DNA from: Oscheius tipulae
Taxonomy: Eukaryota; Nematoda; Chromadorea; Rhabditida; Rhabditidae
Assembly: GCA_037178975.1 (NCBI GenBank)
Contig: JASJZH010000003.1
Location: 7,254,001 to 7,318,000 of the forward strand
Direction of reading: 5' to 3'
DNA length: 64,000 nucleotides
A model generated the notes under the pieces. The model was not told where the DNA came from. It searched no databases and saw nothing but the letters and a program-made list of their open reading frames with translations. The first letter of the stretch is position 1. The number at the start of each line of letters is the position of its first letter. Positions 10,240 to 23,900 of the stretch are shown here, in pieces. The position numbers and the translations under genes are program-made.

Positions 10240-13200
10240 GGGCTTAGAAAAGACAAGAATAGGGCTTTTGACTACCAATTTGTACGAAATGAACACCCTT
10301 CGTCGAGGAATCGTGGGAACTGGAATTCGATCCTCTTCTTTATTAGCCGGGATTCACGACTCCAGATTTTTTTTTCCTGGGTTTCGTGCTTTAGTGTTGC
10401 CACGAAAAGAGACAAGAGTCCAAGGGCCTCTAAGCCGATTAGAACAATATCTATTCCGGGTTCTTCAGCAGCAGAGCTGACACCCAAAAGACGCAGCTAC
10501 TGCAGCAATTCGTGGACATGGAGTCGGTTAGAGTAGAACAAAGTATTCAGCAAATCGAACATGGTTGCGGGAAATCTAGAAAGTGATGTATTGTCAGAAC
10601 AGTTAAGTAGATCTCCTTGCAACATTTCGTGGGTTTCGAGAGCTTTGGAATCGTTTGTGAAGAGATTTCGTCAAAAGTTTAGCTCTAGGACAAGTGAATA
10701 AATTTGCAGCAAGGGGGCAAAAGTAGCTCCAAAACAATCGTAAAATCATCTCAACGAGAAGATTTCTTGAACGCCAGGAGACTATTTTTCTTGATATCAT
10801 TTCATGTCAGCTGACGGCAATACCACTTTGACTTATTCGAAAAGCTGTCATAAAAACTTAGTTGAAACTTCCTTTCAGAAGTGTCATCGAGACAGGAAGT
10901 AATATTAGCTAGAAGTCATTTTTGGGCTCTATCAGAGAACTAAACCGCAGGCTTTGCTATACCAGCAATTGCAAACCTGGCCGAAATCTTCGCGTCTGCC
11001 AGATTACTAAACCACGCGCCTTTTTTCAGCAACTTCGCCTGGCTGGCCAAGACCCCTGGTTCTACCAATGTATGACAACCGTGCACACACTTCGAAATAA
11101 TGCAAACTGCTCATCTCTACTATCTAAAGCGTGATGGTTTCTGTGACGTACTCTGTTTGTTTGTTTGTCCGAGGCCACGAAAAAGAAGCGAGCCAATTAT
11201 GAAATAGATGGTGCAAAAGATGTACGCCAACTTCTCGAAACTTTCTTCCCATTAACGCGTGTCTCACCCGTTTCGTCTCGACGCGCGCGATTCATGGCTT
11301 CCAGCGCCAAGGCTTGTCCGGCCTCTAAATTAAGAGTTTTTGAGGTAACCTCAAGTCTCCGACCCTGTGAAAACAGTGGCTGTCGTAAATTTTGGAAAAG
11401 CTCTCTCTTCGAGGAGAGTATCTCTACTATCTCTACTATATATAAAGAGCAACCGTCTCCGTCTGTCCGTCCGAAGCCTTTTGCGTTTGAACAAAAATGC
11501 TTACGCAACAACGGAATTTCCATTATTTTTCAATTTTCTCTGTGCTATCGTGACTTTTTGGAATTTTTGACGTTTGCAAACCAAATAGAATGTTTACTTT
11601 GTCATAAGGTGATGAGAAAAAGAGGGAAAACATGGAGAAATCACAATAAAAAGGTGCGAAGCCAAAAATTCGGGTACGCAAAGTGGCGTTACAGTAAGCC
11701 AAATTCCCTCCCAAAAATCGTTTCCACTGTTTTGTCCACTTTTTCATTCTTTTTGTCTCTTGCGTTTTCTCAGATTACTTTTTCGCAAAATTACATCACA
11801 CAGCACTAAAACCAGTTACTCGCAGGACTCTACAACAGGTTGCAGAGGAATTTCGACTGAGAAAAATGTTAGAAAATGTGAAGCATTGCAATGACTATTA
11901 TTCTCTTATGACTATTCGCTCCCCTCTGATATAGACGATATTCAGCTCATTTTACCATAGCATTGATCGGTAGAGAGGGTAGCGCAACCCGAACAAAATC
12001 GACGTAGGGACCTTTTGTCAAACTCCAAAACGGTCATGGAAATGAGAGGGGTAGCGGTAGCCAACAGGATCGGAGACACATTGTAGGAGAGAGGGGGGAT
12101 AGTGCTAAAAACTTTCATTGAATTGATCCAATTGGACCAATGTGCGAGAACTCTTCGGAGGAATAGTTGAGAGTAAAACAGTCAATCAGCTGAAAGATGA
12201 GTCTGTCTACTACGTAAGTCAGTCAAGTTACGAAAATGTGTAGGCAGCACCCAAAATTCCAAAGTTCGTCACTCTCCATGTTATCGTGATTTTTAGGATA
12301 GGGAAGGGAACGCGCAGCCTGAGCGAAATCGACAGAAGTTTGTCAAACCCAAAACGATTGTTGAAAGGACGGGTCGCCGTAAATCGCGTGAAAATCACAA
12401 GAGTGACCATTTGGAGGCGGAGAACTCTCAAAAATTTTTCATGGTAGGGATTCACTTGGGCCCTGTGGGAAAAGGAATTCTCTATAGCTACGAGAGGAAC
12501 AATTCATAAAATGGAAGACGAGTCTGTCTACCACGTAAAAGCATAAGTCAAGTTTCTGAGAGATTCTTTTGATTGCTCTCAGTTTTGACACTTTGTCACT
12601 TTATCCAGAGCGACGTCGCAGATTGACAACTTTTACAGCATTTCCCTAATGCTTCTGTAGCTAAAAAGTTTTGGCGGTGACAGATGTTCTAGATATAGAA
12701 CAAAAACTTTGGCAATGTTTCATTTCCAAACACTACTCCGTAGGGCCTTTAAAGATCAGTAAGTCTGAACTTAAGAAAGAGGTGGGGGAAGCAGTAGTGA
12801 TCCGATCCCTGCCATCGCATGGATCGGTATGCTTCTGTAGCTAAAGTTTTATGACGGCGATAGATGTTCTAGATATAGAACAAAAACTTTAAAAAAAAAT
12901 CTACAGCGGCGTCGACAGACGGCGCAGCCGGCTGGTCTCTACTACTAAAATGTATAATGATGTGTCAGTCCGAAACGTCAGTCCGTCATTACGAAACAGG
13001 CGAGCCGAAGCTTTTAAGAGGTTTTCCAGAAGTTTTGTTGTTCAGAAACAGTTATTGCCTAAATTGGATGGCAAGCCAACTTTGGGCGCACTCTAGAACT
13101 TGGTTTTTGTTTTTGTTCAACTGATCTGGAATCTATGGGTGAAAAGAAGGGAACTGATCGGTAGTGAAGCAATCATTTTGTAAAGTGTCTGTCAAAAAAG

Positions 13201-13490
13201 ATTTTAGACCAACCTAGAAGACTAGACAGCAGTCCAGGAAGCTAAGCGTCATCCCCGCCCATATAGAATTTACAGGCCCTTAGGGATATACCTCAAGTGG
13301 ACATATATAGCCTTGACTGGTGGTTAGGCGGGGATTAGGTCAAGATCTTTTGAAAAACGAGCCTCTCCCTCTTCCAGAGTCTTTTATATGCAGCTGATGT
13401 CCAAAACAGAGTGCCTGGGGGCGAGGATAATGCATTATTTTTGCGGAAATATCATCGTTGCCCAAGTGGGCGCGCGAAAAAAAACACTAG
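10240..13490. repeat. Gene-free block of diverged repeats
   Basis: No coding exon is supported. Two kinds of local duplication are visible. Unit A (about 11971-12240) and unit B (about 12290-12560) share ordered words, including AAATCGAC, GTCAAAC..CAAAACG, and GAGTCTGTCTAC-ACGTA. A 60-bp unit recurs exactly 180 bp apart at 12651-12710 and 12831-12890, sharing GCTTCTGTAGCTAAA and GATGTTCTAGATATAGAAC. A dispersed motif of the form TCTCTACTA.YTAAA followed by TCTGTC or GTCCGTC words occurs at about 11116, 11420 and 12935. The open frame 11165-11809 has no recognisable domain. Confidence 0.55.
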
Positions 13491-13496
13491 TTTATT
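13491..13496 (-). terminator. Poly(A) signal of the glutaredoxin gene
   Basis: AATAAA on the minus strand (TTTATT on plus), 60 nt after the stop codon at 13556. Confidence 0.5.
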
Positions 13497-13555
13497 TACT
13501 CTCTAATCAAAATTTAACAAACAAAAAACGAGAACAAAAACCTAGACGAACGAGT

Positions 13556-14663
13556 CTACTTTTTGAAGTTTCCGTACTTGCTCGGGATCTGCTTGTTGTC
13601 GAAATAATCACTGGAAATAGGTGGGTCTTAGGATGAAAATATGGGGAAACTGACCTAATCTCTCCATCCTTGTGCATCTGAATCATTATGTCACAGCCGC
13701 CAACAAATTCTCCTTTTGCGTAAACCTGGAAAGGGGATCCTAGTTGATTAGCTGACAATTCTATCAATACGAGCAAAATCCTCTCTGTCTGCCCAAACGT
13801 TATACAGAGATTTAGCACAGTAAGCTGAATGTTTGAGTGGTAGAAGATTCTTTTTCATGAACTTTCAGGTACAAACTAAAATATTTCAGCCTGTATACTA
13901 GTTCAATTTTTTCAAGAGAGCAACTGGAAATCGTTTCTGCCAATGCAGCTGTCTGACCAAAGTTAAACTAAATTTTTTTCGTAGTGCTCGGGGAGGAAAT
14001 GATGTATAATTATGATAACAACCGAAATAAAGCAGGTAGTCAAGTAAGGGAGGTGCCACCGAGGCTCTATTGCAAGAAAGGGGAGTTTAAACAGATAGCC
14101 ATTAGTATACAGACTAGCTGCAGTTGCTTCTACTAGAAACTACAAAATCTATGGCTGTTTTCAAGACAAACTAAGCATTGTTAACCTCAAAATATCCCAG
14201 AACCTGCTGTAACTGAGCAAGAGCAGATCTGTGAAATTTTGGTAGACACTTGTATTCTAAAAACTTGTAATTTGGTCATTTACAACCGCTCGATTTGTTG
14301 TATTTGGCCATAGATGCATGAAAACGAAACCAACCTGAGGAATAGTTGGCCAATCGCTGTAGACTTTGATGGCTTCGCGAAGATCGGCGTCAGCCAGCAC
14401 GTTGTAGTCCTTGAATCTGACGTTGTGATAGTCCAGGACCTAAAACTGATCGAGTTTTCTTCAAAACCTATAAAAAAACTCACAAGTTTGACATTTTTAG
14501 AGAATCCGCACATGGGCTCCTGCTGTGTTCCCTTCATGAAGACGACGACGTCGTCCTTTTTTACCATCTCGTCTATTTTCTGCCTCATCTCGCTGGAAAG
14601 GCCAGCCGATTGGCTGCAGGCTCGGCTGACTGTCAGGGCTGGTCGGAACAGTATGCGCAACAT
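13556..14663 (-). CDS. glrx-5: Monothiol glutaredoxin 5, mitochondrial
   Basis: Exons in transcript order: 14663-14484, 14439-14335, 13725-13655 and 13610-13556 (411 nt, 136 residues). The protein is a monothiol glutaredoxin that passes Fe-S clusters from the ISC assembly machinery to recipient proteins in mitochondria. Residues 1-20 are Arg- and Ala-rich without acidic residues, as expected for a mitochondrial presequence. The monothiol active site is MCGFS in the context [16 protein letters not shown]. The glutathione-binding WPTIPQVY loop and the GGCDI motif follow. The intron 13726-14334 is 609 bp, long for this genome. A TTTTCCAG acceptor-like site abuts the ATG. The gene follows PP4 on the same strand with a gap of about 525 bp. 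Confidence 0.93.
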
Positions 14664-15188
14664 CTGGAAAATCAGAATAAGTTAATGGTGATGGGCTGTA
14701 AGGGGGAGAAGAATCATAGTAGCCATCAAATTACAGAAGAAATTTCGAATTCCACCTCTTTTTTATGACTTTCTGTGGAAAAAAACAATATTTACGACGA
14801 GAAACGGCCACTTACAGGAATGTAAGTGAATCAGACATTGTTCGACTATCAAATGATGTGAATAGAAGCCTATACAGTGTCACCAACCCCAGTACTGTAA
14901 TTCCTTGTGTTTCGGCCTCCGCGCCAATTTTCTCTATTAGAAATCCGCGCCTGTTCCGCCTCTCGGAAGCGCGCGCTTCCAACACGTTTTGATTTGACAT
15001 TTCTTCCCTACAAAAGTATGTGCATAGACCACAACAAAATCACACAGATTCATCATAAAACACTAGGCAAGAACCAATTTAATAGATGTCGTAGCGAGAA
15101 AAAAACAGGGAGAGGGCTGTAATGCACGAACAGTACACGTAAAATTCGGGGGGTTGGGACGAAGATGAGCAGCGGGTAGGAGAAGTTC

Positions 15189-17026
15189 TCAAAGGAAATA
15201 ATCCGGCTGTGGCTTTTTCGCCGGTGCGCCGCGATTCTCCTGCGGGGCCGCCTCGAAAATTGTAAAATCTCTACTCAGAGACTCGTCGAGCTCCAGAATT
15301 GCTGCCACGTTCCCGCATCTTAAATTTTTGCTATACTTTCAAGGCAAATTATTAAGAACCTGTAACAATAGTTGGGCGCGGACCAGACGGTAAGAACGCT
15401 CTCGTTAAAGTGCCATTTGTAGCCTTCCATAACTAGCTGATGTGCCCGACAGATCAGATTCACGCCATTTGTGTCGCAGAAGGTCTGAATTTGGTGTTAA
15501 TGGTATAAAACGAGCAAAAATACTTTGACTACATCGGATCCGAAGAGATATCCTGCACCGCGAGGGCTCATTCCCCAGCCATTCGAGCTGTCTTCCGGAT
15601 CCGACCAGAGCAGATCGCACATCGGGCCATCATGTGGCACCTGAAAAATAGATTTCATTAAGATTTGGGTACAAGAATCTATCTCTACTACTAAAGCGCT
15701 ATGGTGTCTGTCAGTCAGTCTGTCAACAAAACAAAAAAGAGCAACTTATGTTGTTCAGAAAAAAACTATTGTCAATATTAGGGGGCAAGTCAAGCCGCTC
15801 TAGAACAGGCTGCCTTTCTGACTGCCTTTGCCCTGTCAGTATTCGAGATATCTCAGCAACAACTACTGTGTATCCCATGATCTCCGTATCTTCTCAATGA
15901 TCTGCTACCTTTTACTATCACCGTACCTGTTCAGATTTTCACTATTTTTCTGCTGCTTTAGCTGCTCAAATCTACTCCTCAGTGTATTCAGAGCTCCGGA
16001 AAGAGATTTAAAACCCTCAACGGGCCAGATTTTGTACCTCTCGTCACAGAAAAAGTACAAGAGAACGTACCTCTTGCTTCCTGTCGATGGTTCGTATTTG
16101 ATCGAGAGTGCTGATTGAGGGCGAGAGACCGCCATGTACGCAGAAGACTTTTCCATCGATGACGGCAGAAAGGGATAAATAGTCGAAGACCTCGGTGCAG
16201 CACTTCCAGACGCTGGCGTTCCCGTACTTCCGTAGACACTCGTCATAAAATCCGTACACCTGGTTTTTCAATACAAAAATAGCGGGAAAAGAGCAAAACC
16301 TGTGTTATTTGTCGACTCTCGTGGTTCCCTCGGATGAGCATCATGCGATCTGGATAGCGGACCTTCAAGGCTAGCAGGAGAAGGAAAGTTTCGACTGAAT
16401 AGAAGCCACGATCCACAAAGTCGCCAAGGAAGAGGTAGTTAGTATCGGGAATGTGGCCTCCGACCTTGAACAACTCCATCAGATCGTAGAACTGCCCGTG
16501 AATGTCGCCGCAGATCTGAATTTTTACGTTTTTACATGATTTTTAGACTTTCTAATTGGCAGAATGACCGACAACCTGACTCGGGGTCGTTTTCAACAAG
16601 TTAGAAAGCATTCAGACTAAAAATCTAGCATATCTGCCGAAGTTTTGTCTGTCGAAACTTGAAAATACGAGCTAGCAAACAGTTAGTAGCACAGCTCTCG
16701 GCCATATAGCTGTTTAACTGTTGCTCTAATCTAGATTATTTGAGCAAACGCTCGAAAAACGAAAAAAAGAGGAAACTTACGGTTACGGGAGAATCGATAA
16801 TCTGCACATTGCCCTCCTGGACTAACACTTCGCGAGCTTTCGAGCACAGTGCTTTCACGTCTTGTTCTGAGATAAGCTCGCATTTCATTAGTGTGGCGAT
16901 GTGTCTGAAAGTTTTGATGGATGGAAAAAGGAGTAAAACACACTTGTCCAGGTCCTCGTTCGACATCTCGACTGGGCCAGCTCCTACGGTCGGGGAATCG
17001 GGACAAGCAGCTGTATTTTCAGCCAT
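15189..17026 (-). CDS. pph-4: Protein phosphatase 4 catalytic subunit
   Basis: Exons in transcript order: 17026-16944, 16904-16781, 16515-16300, 16259-16071, 15640-15524, 15484-15360 and 15318-15189 (984 nt, 327 residues). It is a PPP-family Ser/Thr phosphatase with two active-site metals. All signature motifs are present: GDIHGQ, GDFVDRG, RGNHE, the YGFYDEC segment, HGGLSP, and [11 protein letters not shown]. It ends in DYFL, the methylated PP4/PP2A-type carboxyl terminus. The PP4-like tail [11 protein letters not shown] separates it from PP2A. The N-terminus is about 20 residues longer than human PP4 before the DLDKHI segment. Typical roles are centrosome maturation, meiosis and the DNA damage response. 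The last acceptor reads TTTAAG rather than TTTCAG. The 430-bp intron 15641-16070 contains one copy of the TCTCTACTACTAAAGC dispersed motif near 15680. Confidence 0.95.
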
Positions 17027-17229
17027 GACTTTGTGTCTGAAAGATAGACACTATTGACGAGTAAAAATCGAAGAAACGAACCTTTTGAGATGACTAGGAG
17101 GCTAATAAAACAGGTTAGTAGCGGTGGAAGCAGGATATCTGCAAAAGAAGCGTTGTTATGGGAAGAAGAAACGAGCGAAAGAGATGTGAAAAATCGATAA
17201 TTTGAGTCTCTAACCAGCAATTTGTAGGG

Positions 17230-17970
17230 TTTAGAACTAATTAAAGCACTACAACGAGCCTGGGCATGTTTCTGGTCATTTTCAGCATGAAAAGAGTGAA
17301 AAAAATGGAGGTGGAGTTGTTCCGAAACCCTCAGAAGTCCTGCATCACATGAAGAAGTACAATTTCAATCAAATACTGGTCAAAATTGTGATGTTATTTC
17401 AATCACACGCTGATTTACAGCGAGAAGACTTCGTAAAATGTCGTCATAACGAGACCTTTCCTGAATAATATAAAAATAAACGTCCTCGACGCGTTCATCG
17501 GTCGATATTTTCGTCGCAACCACATGCCTTGTCATTCCTGCAAGCTTTTGCAGCAAAAATATTAACACAAGCACACGGGGAATAGCTAGAAAAAGGGCGA
17601 CAAACGGCGATTTAAAAATAAAAGAGTTTAAAGGACTGCCTAAACTAACCGTAATCCGTGGAGCACGTTTACGTGGGGAATTAGTGCAAGTTCAAAGCAG
17701 CTGATTGTTTTTGGAATTGGGTTTATTCTCCCGAAAAAAAAAACTGGATTTCTAGCGTGAAAGAGATGAAAACAACTACTCGAAAACACTGGTCAACTAA
17801 TTTTCTTGACGATTAGCGGAAATGCTATTGATGCGGCGGCTGGCTGGGGACACAGGGGGCGGGGCCCCCCGTGTGCGCAACACGCAGATATGGGCTGCTC
17901 ATGCGAGGAGGCTCGGCACTGAAGATGGCGACATGATTCTATCCTTTTCCTCCTTCTGCCACAGAAAACC
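17230..17970. other. Intergenic region between PP4 and rdgB-like gene
   Basis: No gene is supported. At about 17262-17290 there is a partial copy of the GGCATGTTT..GGTCATTTT repeat end described at 47372-47625. The short frames here show no domain. The segment 17815-17960 is GC-richer than its surroundings and ends in an acceptor-like TCTGCCACAG just before the rdgB-like start codon. It may be 5' leader or promoter. Confidence 0.45.
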
Positions 17971-20900
17971 ATGCTGGTCAAAGAGTATCGCATCCTGCTT
18001 CCACTCACCGTGGAAGAGTATCGCATCGCCCAACTCTACATGATACAGGCATGCTTTTATTTGCCCTCCTCGTTTTCTCTCTGGAAAATGGTATTTTTCG
18101 ACTTTTTTTTTGATAAATGCAAACAACTATGATTCAAAAAAAAAACGTCCAAGCAGCATTTTTCCAGTTTGTTAGCCTAAAACAGTCAATTATCCTCTAT
18201 TTATTAGCTGAATCACAGATTTCGGATCAATCAAACTGCTCCAGTCCAATCTTACACCCAAAATTGATGAAACACCATCTCTAGTGGGACTCTTTGTAAG
18301 TTCTTGACCTTTAATAACTATTTTCTATCTTTCCTTCGCCTCAAGAACGATAACACGTAGATTAATGTCTACCTTTGGGTTTATTTATTCCCATTTTTTT
18401 CACTCTTTTGTACAAAAATTGAGAGACCATAGCTCAAAATCACTGTCAGTCTGTTCTTTCCCCCATGGTTGGCAAAGGTTATCACTTGTCGGGGCTCAGC
18501 CGTAATCGGTGCGAGTTTCCCAGCGATTATCTTTTGTTCTGCATCATTTTATGACGCTTTTTTCACCTGCCAATCGACCCATTATCATCCCTCTTCTCTA
18601 GAGGATCACAAGGGCGAGGGTTTGGGGGAAAAACTGGTCTTTCGATCAAATTGTCGCCTTTGTTGAGTGCCCATTTCTTGTTTGACCCCCTGTGGGTAAC
18701 CCAACTCTGCCGAGAAAAAAAGCAGCCATCAAAACGTGGCCTCCCGTGGGGACAGCCATCTGTTCCGCAGCAACATACACTCTCGACGTCTCACAGATTA
18801 GCTCTTGTGGAAAGGCTTCATCGACGGATTAGTACCGGGATTAGCGGGTATTGACTGCCCCAAAAAAAACTATGACTTTTGGAGGCGGAGTCCATAGGAG
18901 AGGGATGCGGCAAGCGGATGCATTCCTAATTGTTTATTATTAAACAGACTGGTCGGGGGCAGGGCAAGTTATGATTAGGTCTAGCCTAGATGCCAAAACA
19001 CGCAAGAAGACGTCTGTTTTTCCCTGATTTAGTCATACTTTTCGGGAGAAAACATTCGTAAATAGATGGCATACCCCGAGAATTTGTACCCGAACCAGTT
19101 TCTGGAAGACGAAAACACCCCAGAACAAAGACTTTTTCAGAAGAAGAGCCGACAAGAGTCGTCTGGCCACGATGCCGGCGTGGAAATTATTACGAATCAG
19201 CCCTATGACGACGGTCCTGGGGGCAGCGGCCAGTACACCTTCAAAATTTATCACGTTGGCAGCAAGATTCCAGGTAGGCTGATTGTTCGAGACAAGTCGA
19301 CCAATTTGGCTGGGCTTATTGGCTGAAATTTGCTTTTGAGTGCGGGGGAAAAGTGATTTTTGGATGGATTCTGCTCTCTGAACGCAGTGTTTGCACGATC
19401 ACATCAGACGAAAAATTTTACGAGTGTGGCTGCAAAATGCAGAGAACAAAATTGTTTCTTGCCCCACTAACCGATAAAAAACAACGAACTTCAGCATGGA
19501 TCCGGTCAATTATGCCTTCATCGGCACTGGATGCTCATGAGGAAAGTTGGAATGCTTACCCGGTGACAAAAACCAGGTAAAAGTGCTCTAAGCATCGCAA
19601 AATCTGCTCAGATACTCGACTCCAATGATGGATAGGGTGAGCATAGAAGTCGAGACGATCTACTGCAATGATGGCGGCCATCAGCAAAACATATTCAATC
19701 TCAAAGGCGAGGAGCTGAAAAATCGCTGCGTGGACGTAATGGACTTTGTTGTGGATCCAATTTCGTCGGCCGACTACCTCAAAGAGGAAGATCCCAAGCT
19801 ATTTAGGAGTCAGAAAACGGGTCGGGGTCCACTGACCGATGATTGGGCCGAGGAATGTGTCAGGAAAGGTAAGTACGATAAGGAAAACGAGAAAAGCTTC
19901 CCAGACTATCTAGTCAGTCACGTATGCCTGTTTAGGGCTTATGATTGGTCACTTGTTAAATGTTTGACATGTTCAACATAGCCAAAAAGTTTTGTCAGCC
20001 CCAGAGATTGGAAATAGCTAGCAAAACGATAAAAAAGGCAAAAACTCATTAATGCAAACTTCCTATTTTTTTTTAAATATTTTTTTGTATGCTACTGGTT
20101 CCACCACCCTTTCACAGTTTTTCAGCAAATTTCACGTAAAATAACACCGAGAAAAGTGTAGCAAAAACAGTAAACGGGAACAGAAAAAAGAAAAATATTG
20201 CTCGTCGCGCCAAAATATTTTAAATGAAATGCACTATTGCGTACGACGAAGATTTGCGTACTAAATTTCGTTTTCTCAGCATTTCTCTTGTCAAAAATCT
20301 CTGAAAAGGTCAGATCGATTCCTCTAAAATTCAATGAGTTCAGTCGGCAAGAGCTCATCTTTAGGCAAACCGATCATGTGTGCCTACAAGCTGTGCAAAG
20401 TCGAGTTCCGCTACTGGGGATTGCAGGTGGTGTTGATTGCCAGAATTTTAAACAGGTGCATTTTAGTCACGAGCCGAGAGGTGGATACATGATTTGGCCT
20501 TGCGGAGAACTATGCTTCGTGCTCACAGACAAGCCTGGGCATGGCAAGACGAGTGGTTCGGTCTGACGATTGAGGACATCCGAAGACTGGAACACGACTT
20601 GGCCCTTCATCTCTCGGCCGTGATGAGCTGCGGGTAGGCTTCATCTTTTATTGGCCAATGTGCGTCAGGCGGAAATAGTCTCTCTCTCTCTCTCTCGCAC
20701 CTCACGTGGCACTATTTGAGCTCAAACAAGGGGGAGCAGAAGGGGCTGAAACTCTGCTCTGCCATTCCAGGATCTGGGAATCGATAGAAAACATTTCCGC
20801 TAGAGAACAATAGACTAAATACTCTTTCTCCAGACCAGAAGAAAACATGGAGGACGAGGAAGAGGACAACTCCGATGCGGCTTCGAATGACATCTACTAC

Positions 20901-23900
20901 GACTGTGACGAAGGACCGCTGGTACAGAAGCCATCGATCATCAGATGGAGCTCGGAGCTGGAGCTGGAGTGCGGAGATGAGAGTGAGTTGGGAATTTATT
21001 GGTCAATCCACTCCTTTGTCCAAGTCTTTGTCGCTGTTTCTAGTACCCGTCATTCTCAGACAGTTTCTCTGGCTCTTCACCTGTTGACTACCTATCTCTC
21101 AGTGTGTTCCACGTCAATTTAGTAGCAGATTCTTATTTACTCATCTCTTTGCCATAGTTCGTCCGTCTATCAAATAATTTTACGTACCACTCGATGTTTC
21201 TTAACTACGTATATGTCTGTCTTCTACTGGCATGATTATTTAGTCCTTCCACGCTGCATAATGTCTTTCCCAATCCACACCTGACTCACTGCCCCGTCAG
21301 CCTATCTCTTGTTATCTGTCACGGTTCAAGTTGTTTACTGGTATTGACAGTAATGAGACAGACACATAATATAGAAAATCATAACCACATTTCCAGATTC
21401 CGCCCCAGCTACTCCTACCACAGCTGCCGATGCGGCTCTTCTAGTCATGGTCTTCCATGGAGACTTCTCTCCTGACAATCCTGCAGATTCGAAGACAACT
21501 GATTCTAAAACCTTCAAATCGACCATAGACTCGCTCATAACGAAGCACTATCCACAGTTGAAGGAACGAGTTCATGTTGAGTTGGTCAGCTGCGGAGCCG
21601 AGTTGAGTGGAACTGTCAAGAAACTGTCTTCAATCTCCCCAAATTTTGGGCTTCTTCATCCATCGCTGGCTCTGTTCGTCTCCTCGGATCCTATTCACTA
21701 CAACGAGGTCAGAAACATAACTCTCAAACGGAGAAGGTGTGAAATAAGCTGGGCATGTTTGGTGTCATTTTAAAGCTCTGAGAATGACAAAGGCGATAAA
21801 ATAACTTCTAAAGGCAGAGCGCGTTGACAGATCCAAATGGAAATTTGGTGCACCGCTCAAAGCTGCGATGCGGACGCGCCACAGTACTGTGGATAAATTG
21901 TTTTTTGGGACCCAAGTGTGGTAAAACGGCTTTAAATAAGCTTATTTCCCATAAGACACCATTTTAGGCAGTGGAATGTACAATTAGACGGGCCAACGAT
22001 GCTTTCTCGGAATTTGTCAGCACTCAGCCCACATTCAATGGGGACGTGTTCGTTGTCGGCGACGCTGTGGGCGGATTGCTTCTTTATGAGGCATTGGTCC
22101 GGAAAGAGTTCCACGGATTCAAAGAGACGAAACGACACAGCTTGACGGCCGCGATTCCAGAAGACAAGGAGGATGTAAGGAGACGGGGAGATTGGTGTTT
22201 TAGAGTCGTGTTTTAGACCCATTCCTGTCTCGACTTGCGACATGAGAATGAAATGAATAACGGTCACCGAGTCCCACCCAGATCACCTCGTCAACATTCG
22301 GCTCCACCCTCAGCTGGTCATCTTCGCAAAAAGATCAGCTTCAGCGGTCTGTCAGTCGATTCAATGATGCTCCCATCCTCCAAGCTGTTCTTTCAACCCA
22401 GCACAGCATTTCTTCTCGGCTGTCCTCTGGGTCTCGTCCTGGCTCAACGGAGATTGTCAGGACAGGAAGTCGAGCCTCTTGACTGTCAACTCTTCAACCT
22501 TTACTACCCTCTGGATCCATGCGGTTGCCGAGTGGAACCTGTATTGTTACCTTCTCTGACTATGGTCCCACCTTGTGACGTGCCAAAGTATCAAAGATTT
22601 CCACTAGGAGACGGCAAACCGTTTCGGTACGATGCCTCGATCGACAGTAGTCAACTGTGGGGAGACAAGCGGATGGACCAGTTGCTGTACTGTCCGAACG
22701 GTGAGTGGCAAGATCAGGACCCAGTTCAAAAATTAATTTCAGCAATGGTAGCCCTACCATCTTCCGCCCTTCCTCACATCCTTCATGCTTCCTATTGGGA
22801 GTCACAAGACGTGGCAGCTTTCGTCCTGAGACAGTTTGTTCGATATGAGGATCCGTCTACGAGTAGCTGTTTACCGGCAGTCATGATTCCATTGAATATC
22901 GAACTGCCACCAATGAAATGGCAGAGAAAGAGGTCAAGATTCAAGGTGAGTATAGGTCGTGAGACAGAAAGATTGAGACAGGAGTGAGATTGACGGCTGT
23001 ATTTCTCGATTGAAACTGGAGAGTGCTAAGTTCTGGCGATATCCGATGAACAGAATATGAAACTTATGTTAGTGAGAGAGACAGTGGGAGACAGTTTGAG
23101 ACATCCTATCAGAAAGTAACCAGTAAAGTTTAGCCTAAGCTTACACAACACTTCTTCAGATCGGCAATCTCTCCCCGAACCACCGAGCCAATGATGTCCT
23201 GCTGGTCATCGGTTCTGGAGAGCAACAATCAATCTCTGCCAAGTTCTTCTACGGACCAATGGATCTGGTAGCCTTGTCCAGAGAACTCGTCTCAGTCTTT
23301 GTCTGCACTCAACGCGGCGAATGGTACAAGGAGGGCGTCTTTGAGACGGACAGCCACGGCAGGGTTACTGTAAGCATTCGAAAAGAGCTTCCCTGTGGTC
23401 TTCACTCTATCAAGATGGTCGTGAATGGAGATCGATCCTACCTCGATGCTTTCATGGCCGTCGTACCGAAAGACACTCAATGCGTCGTTTTTTCTGTCGA
23501 CGGGAGTCTGACAGCGTCGATCAGTGTTACAGGAAAGGATCCCAGAGTGAGACCTGGAGCGGTAGACGTCGTGAGACATTGGCACGAAGCAGGCTATCTC
23601 ATTTTGTATCTGACAGCCAGACCGGATCTTCAGCAGCGAACACTTTCTTCCTGGCTAGCACAGCACAACTTTCCACATGGATTATTGTTCTTCAATCCGT
23701 CCTTCTCGACAGACCCGCTGAAACAAAAGTCACTTGTCCTCAGAAACATCGTGGATAAGGGAATACGGGTTCATGCTGCCTACGGAAGTGGCAAGGTGGG
23801 TCTATTTCTGTTTTCATCCAAATGATATTTTTTTCTTAAAACATGAATCGATGTAGAAAAGGTTTCGTGATAGTTGCGAAGAAAAAAAAACGGAATGATA

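Noticed and set aside
11165-11809. 214-residue plus-strand open frame
   Set aside because: It lies across repeats, has no domain and no splice or codon support.
19066-19326. Independent start MAYPENLYPNQF for the lipid-transfer protein
   Set aside because: The conserved first exon at 17971 supplies the family N-terminus and joins at the acceptor inside this frame. The alternative is mentioned only as a possible isoform.
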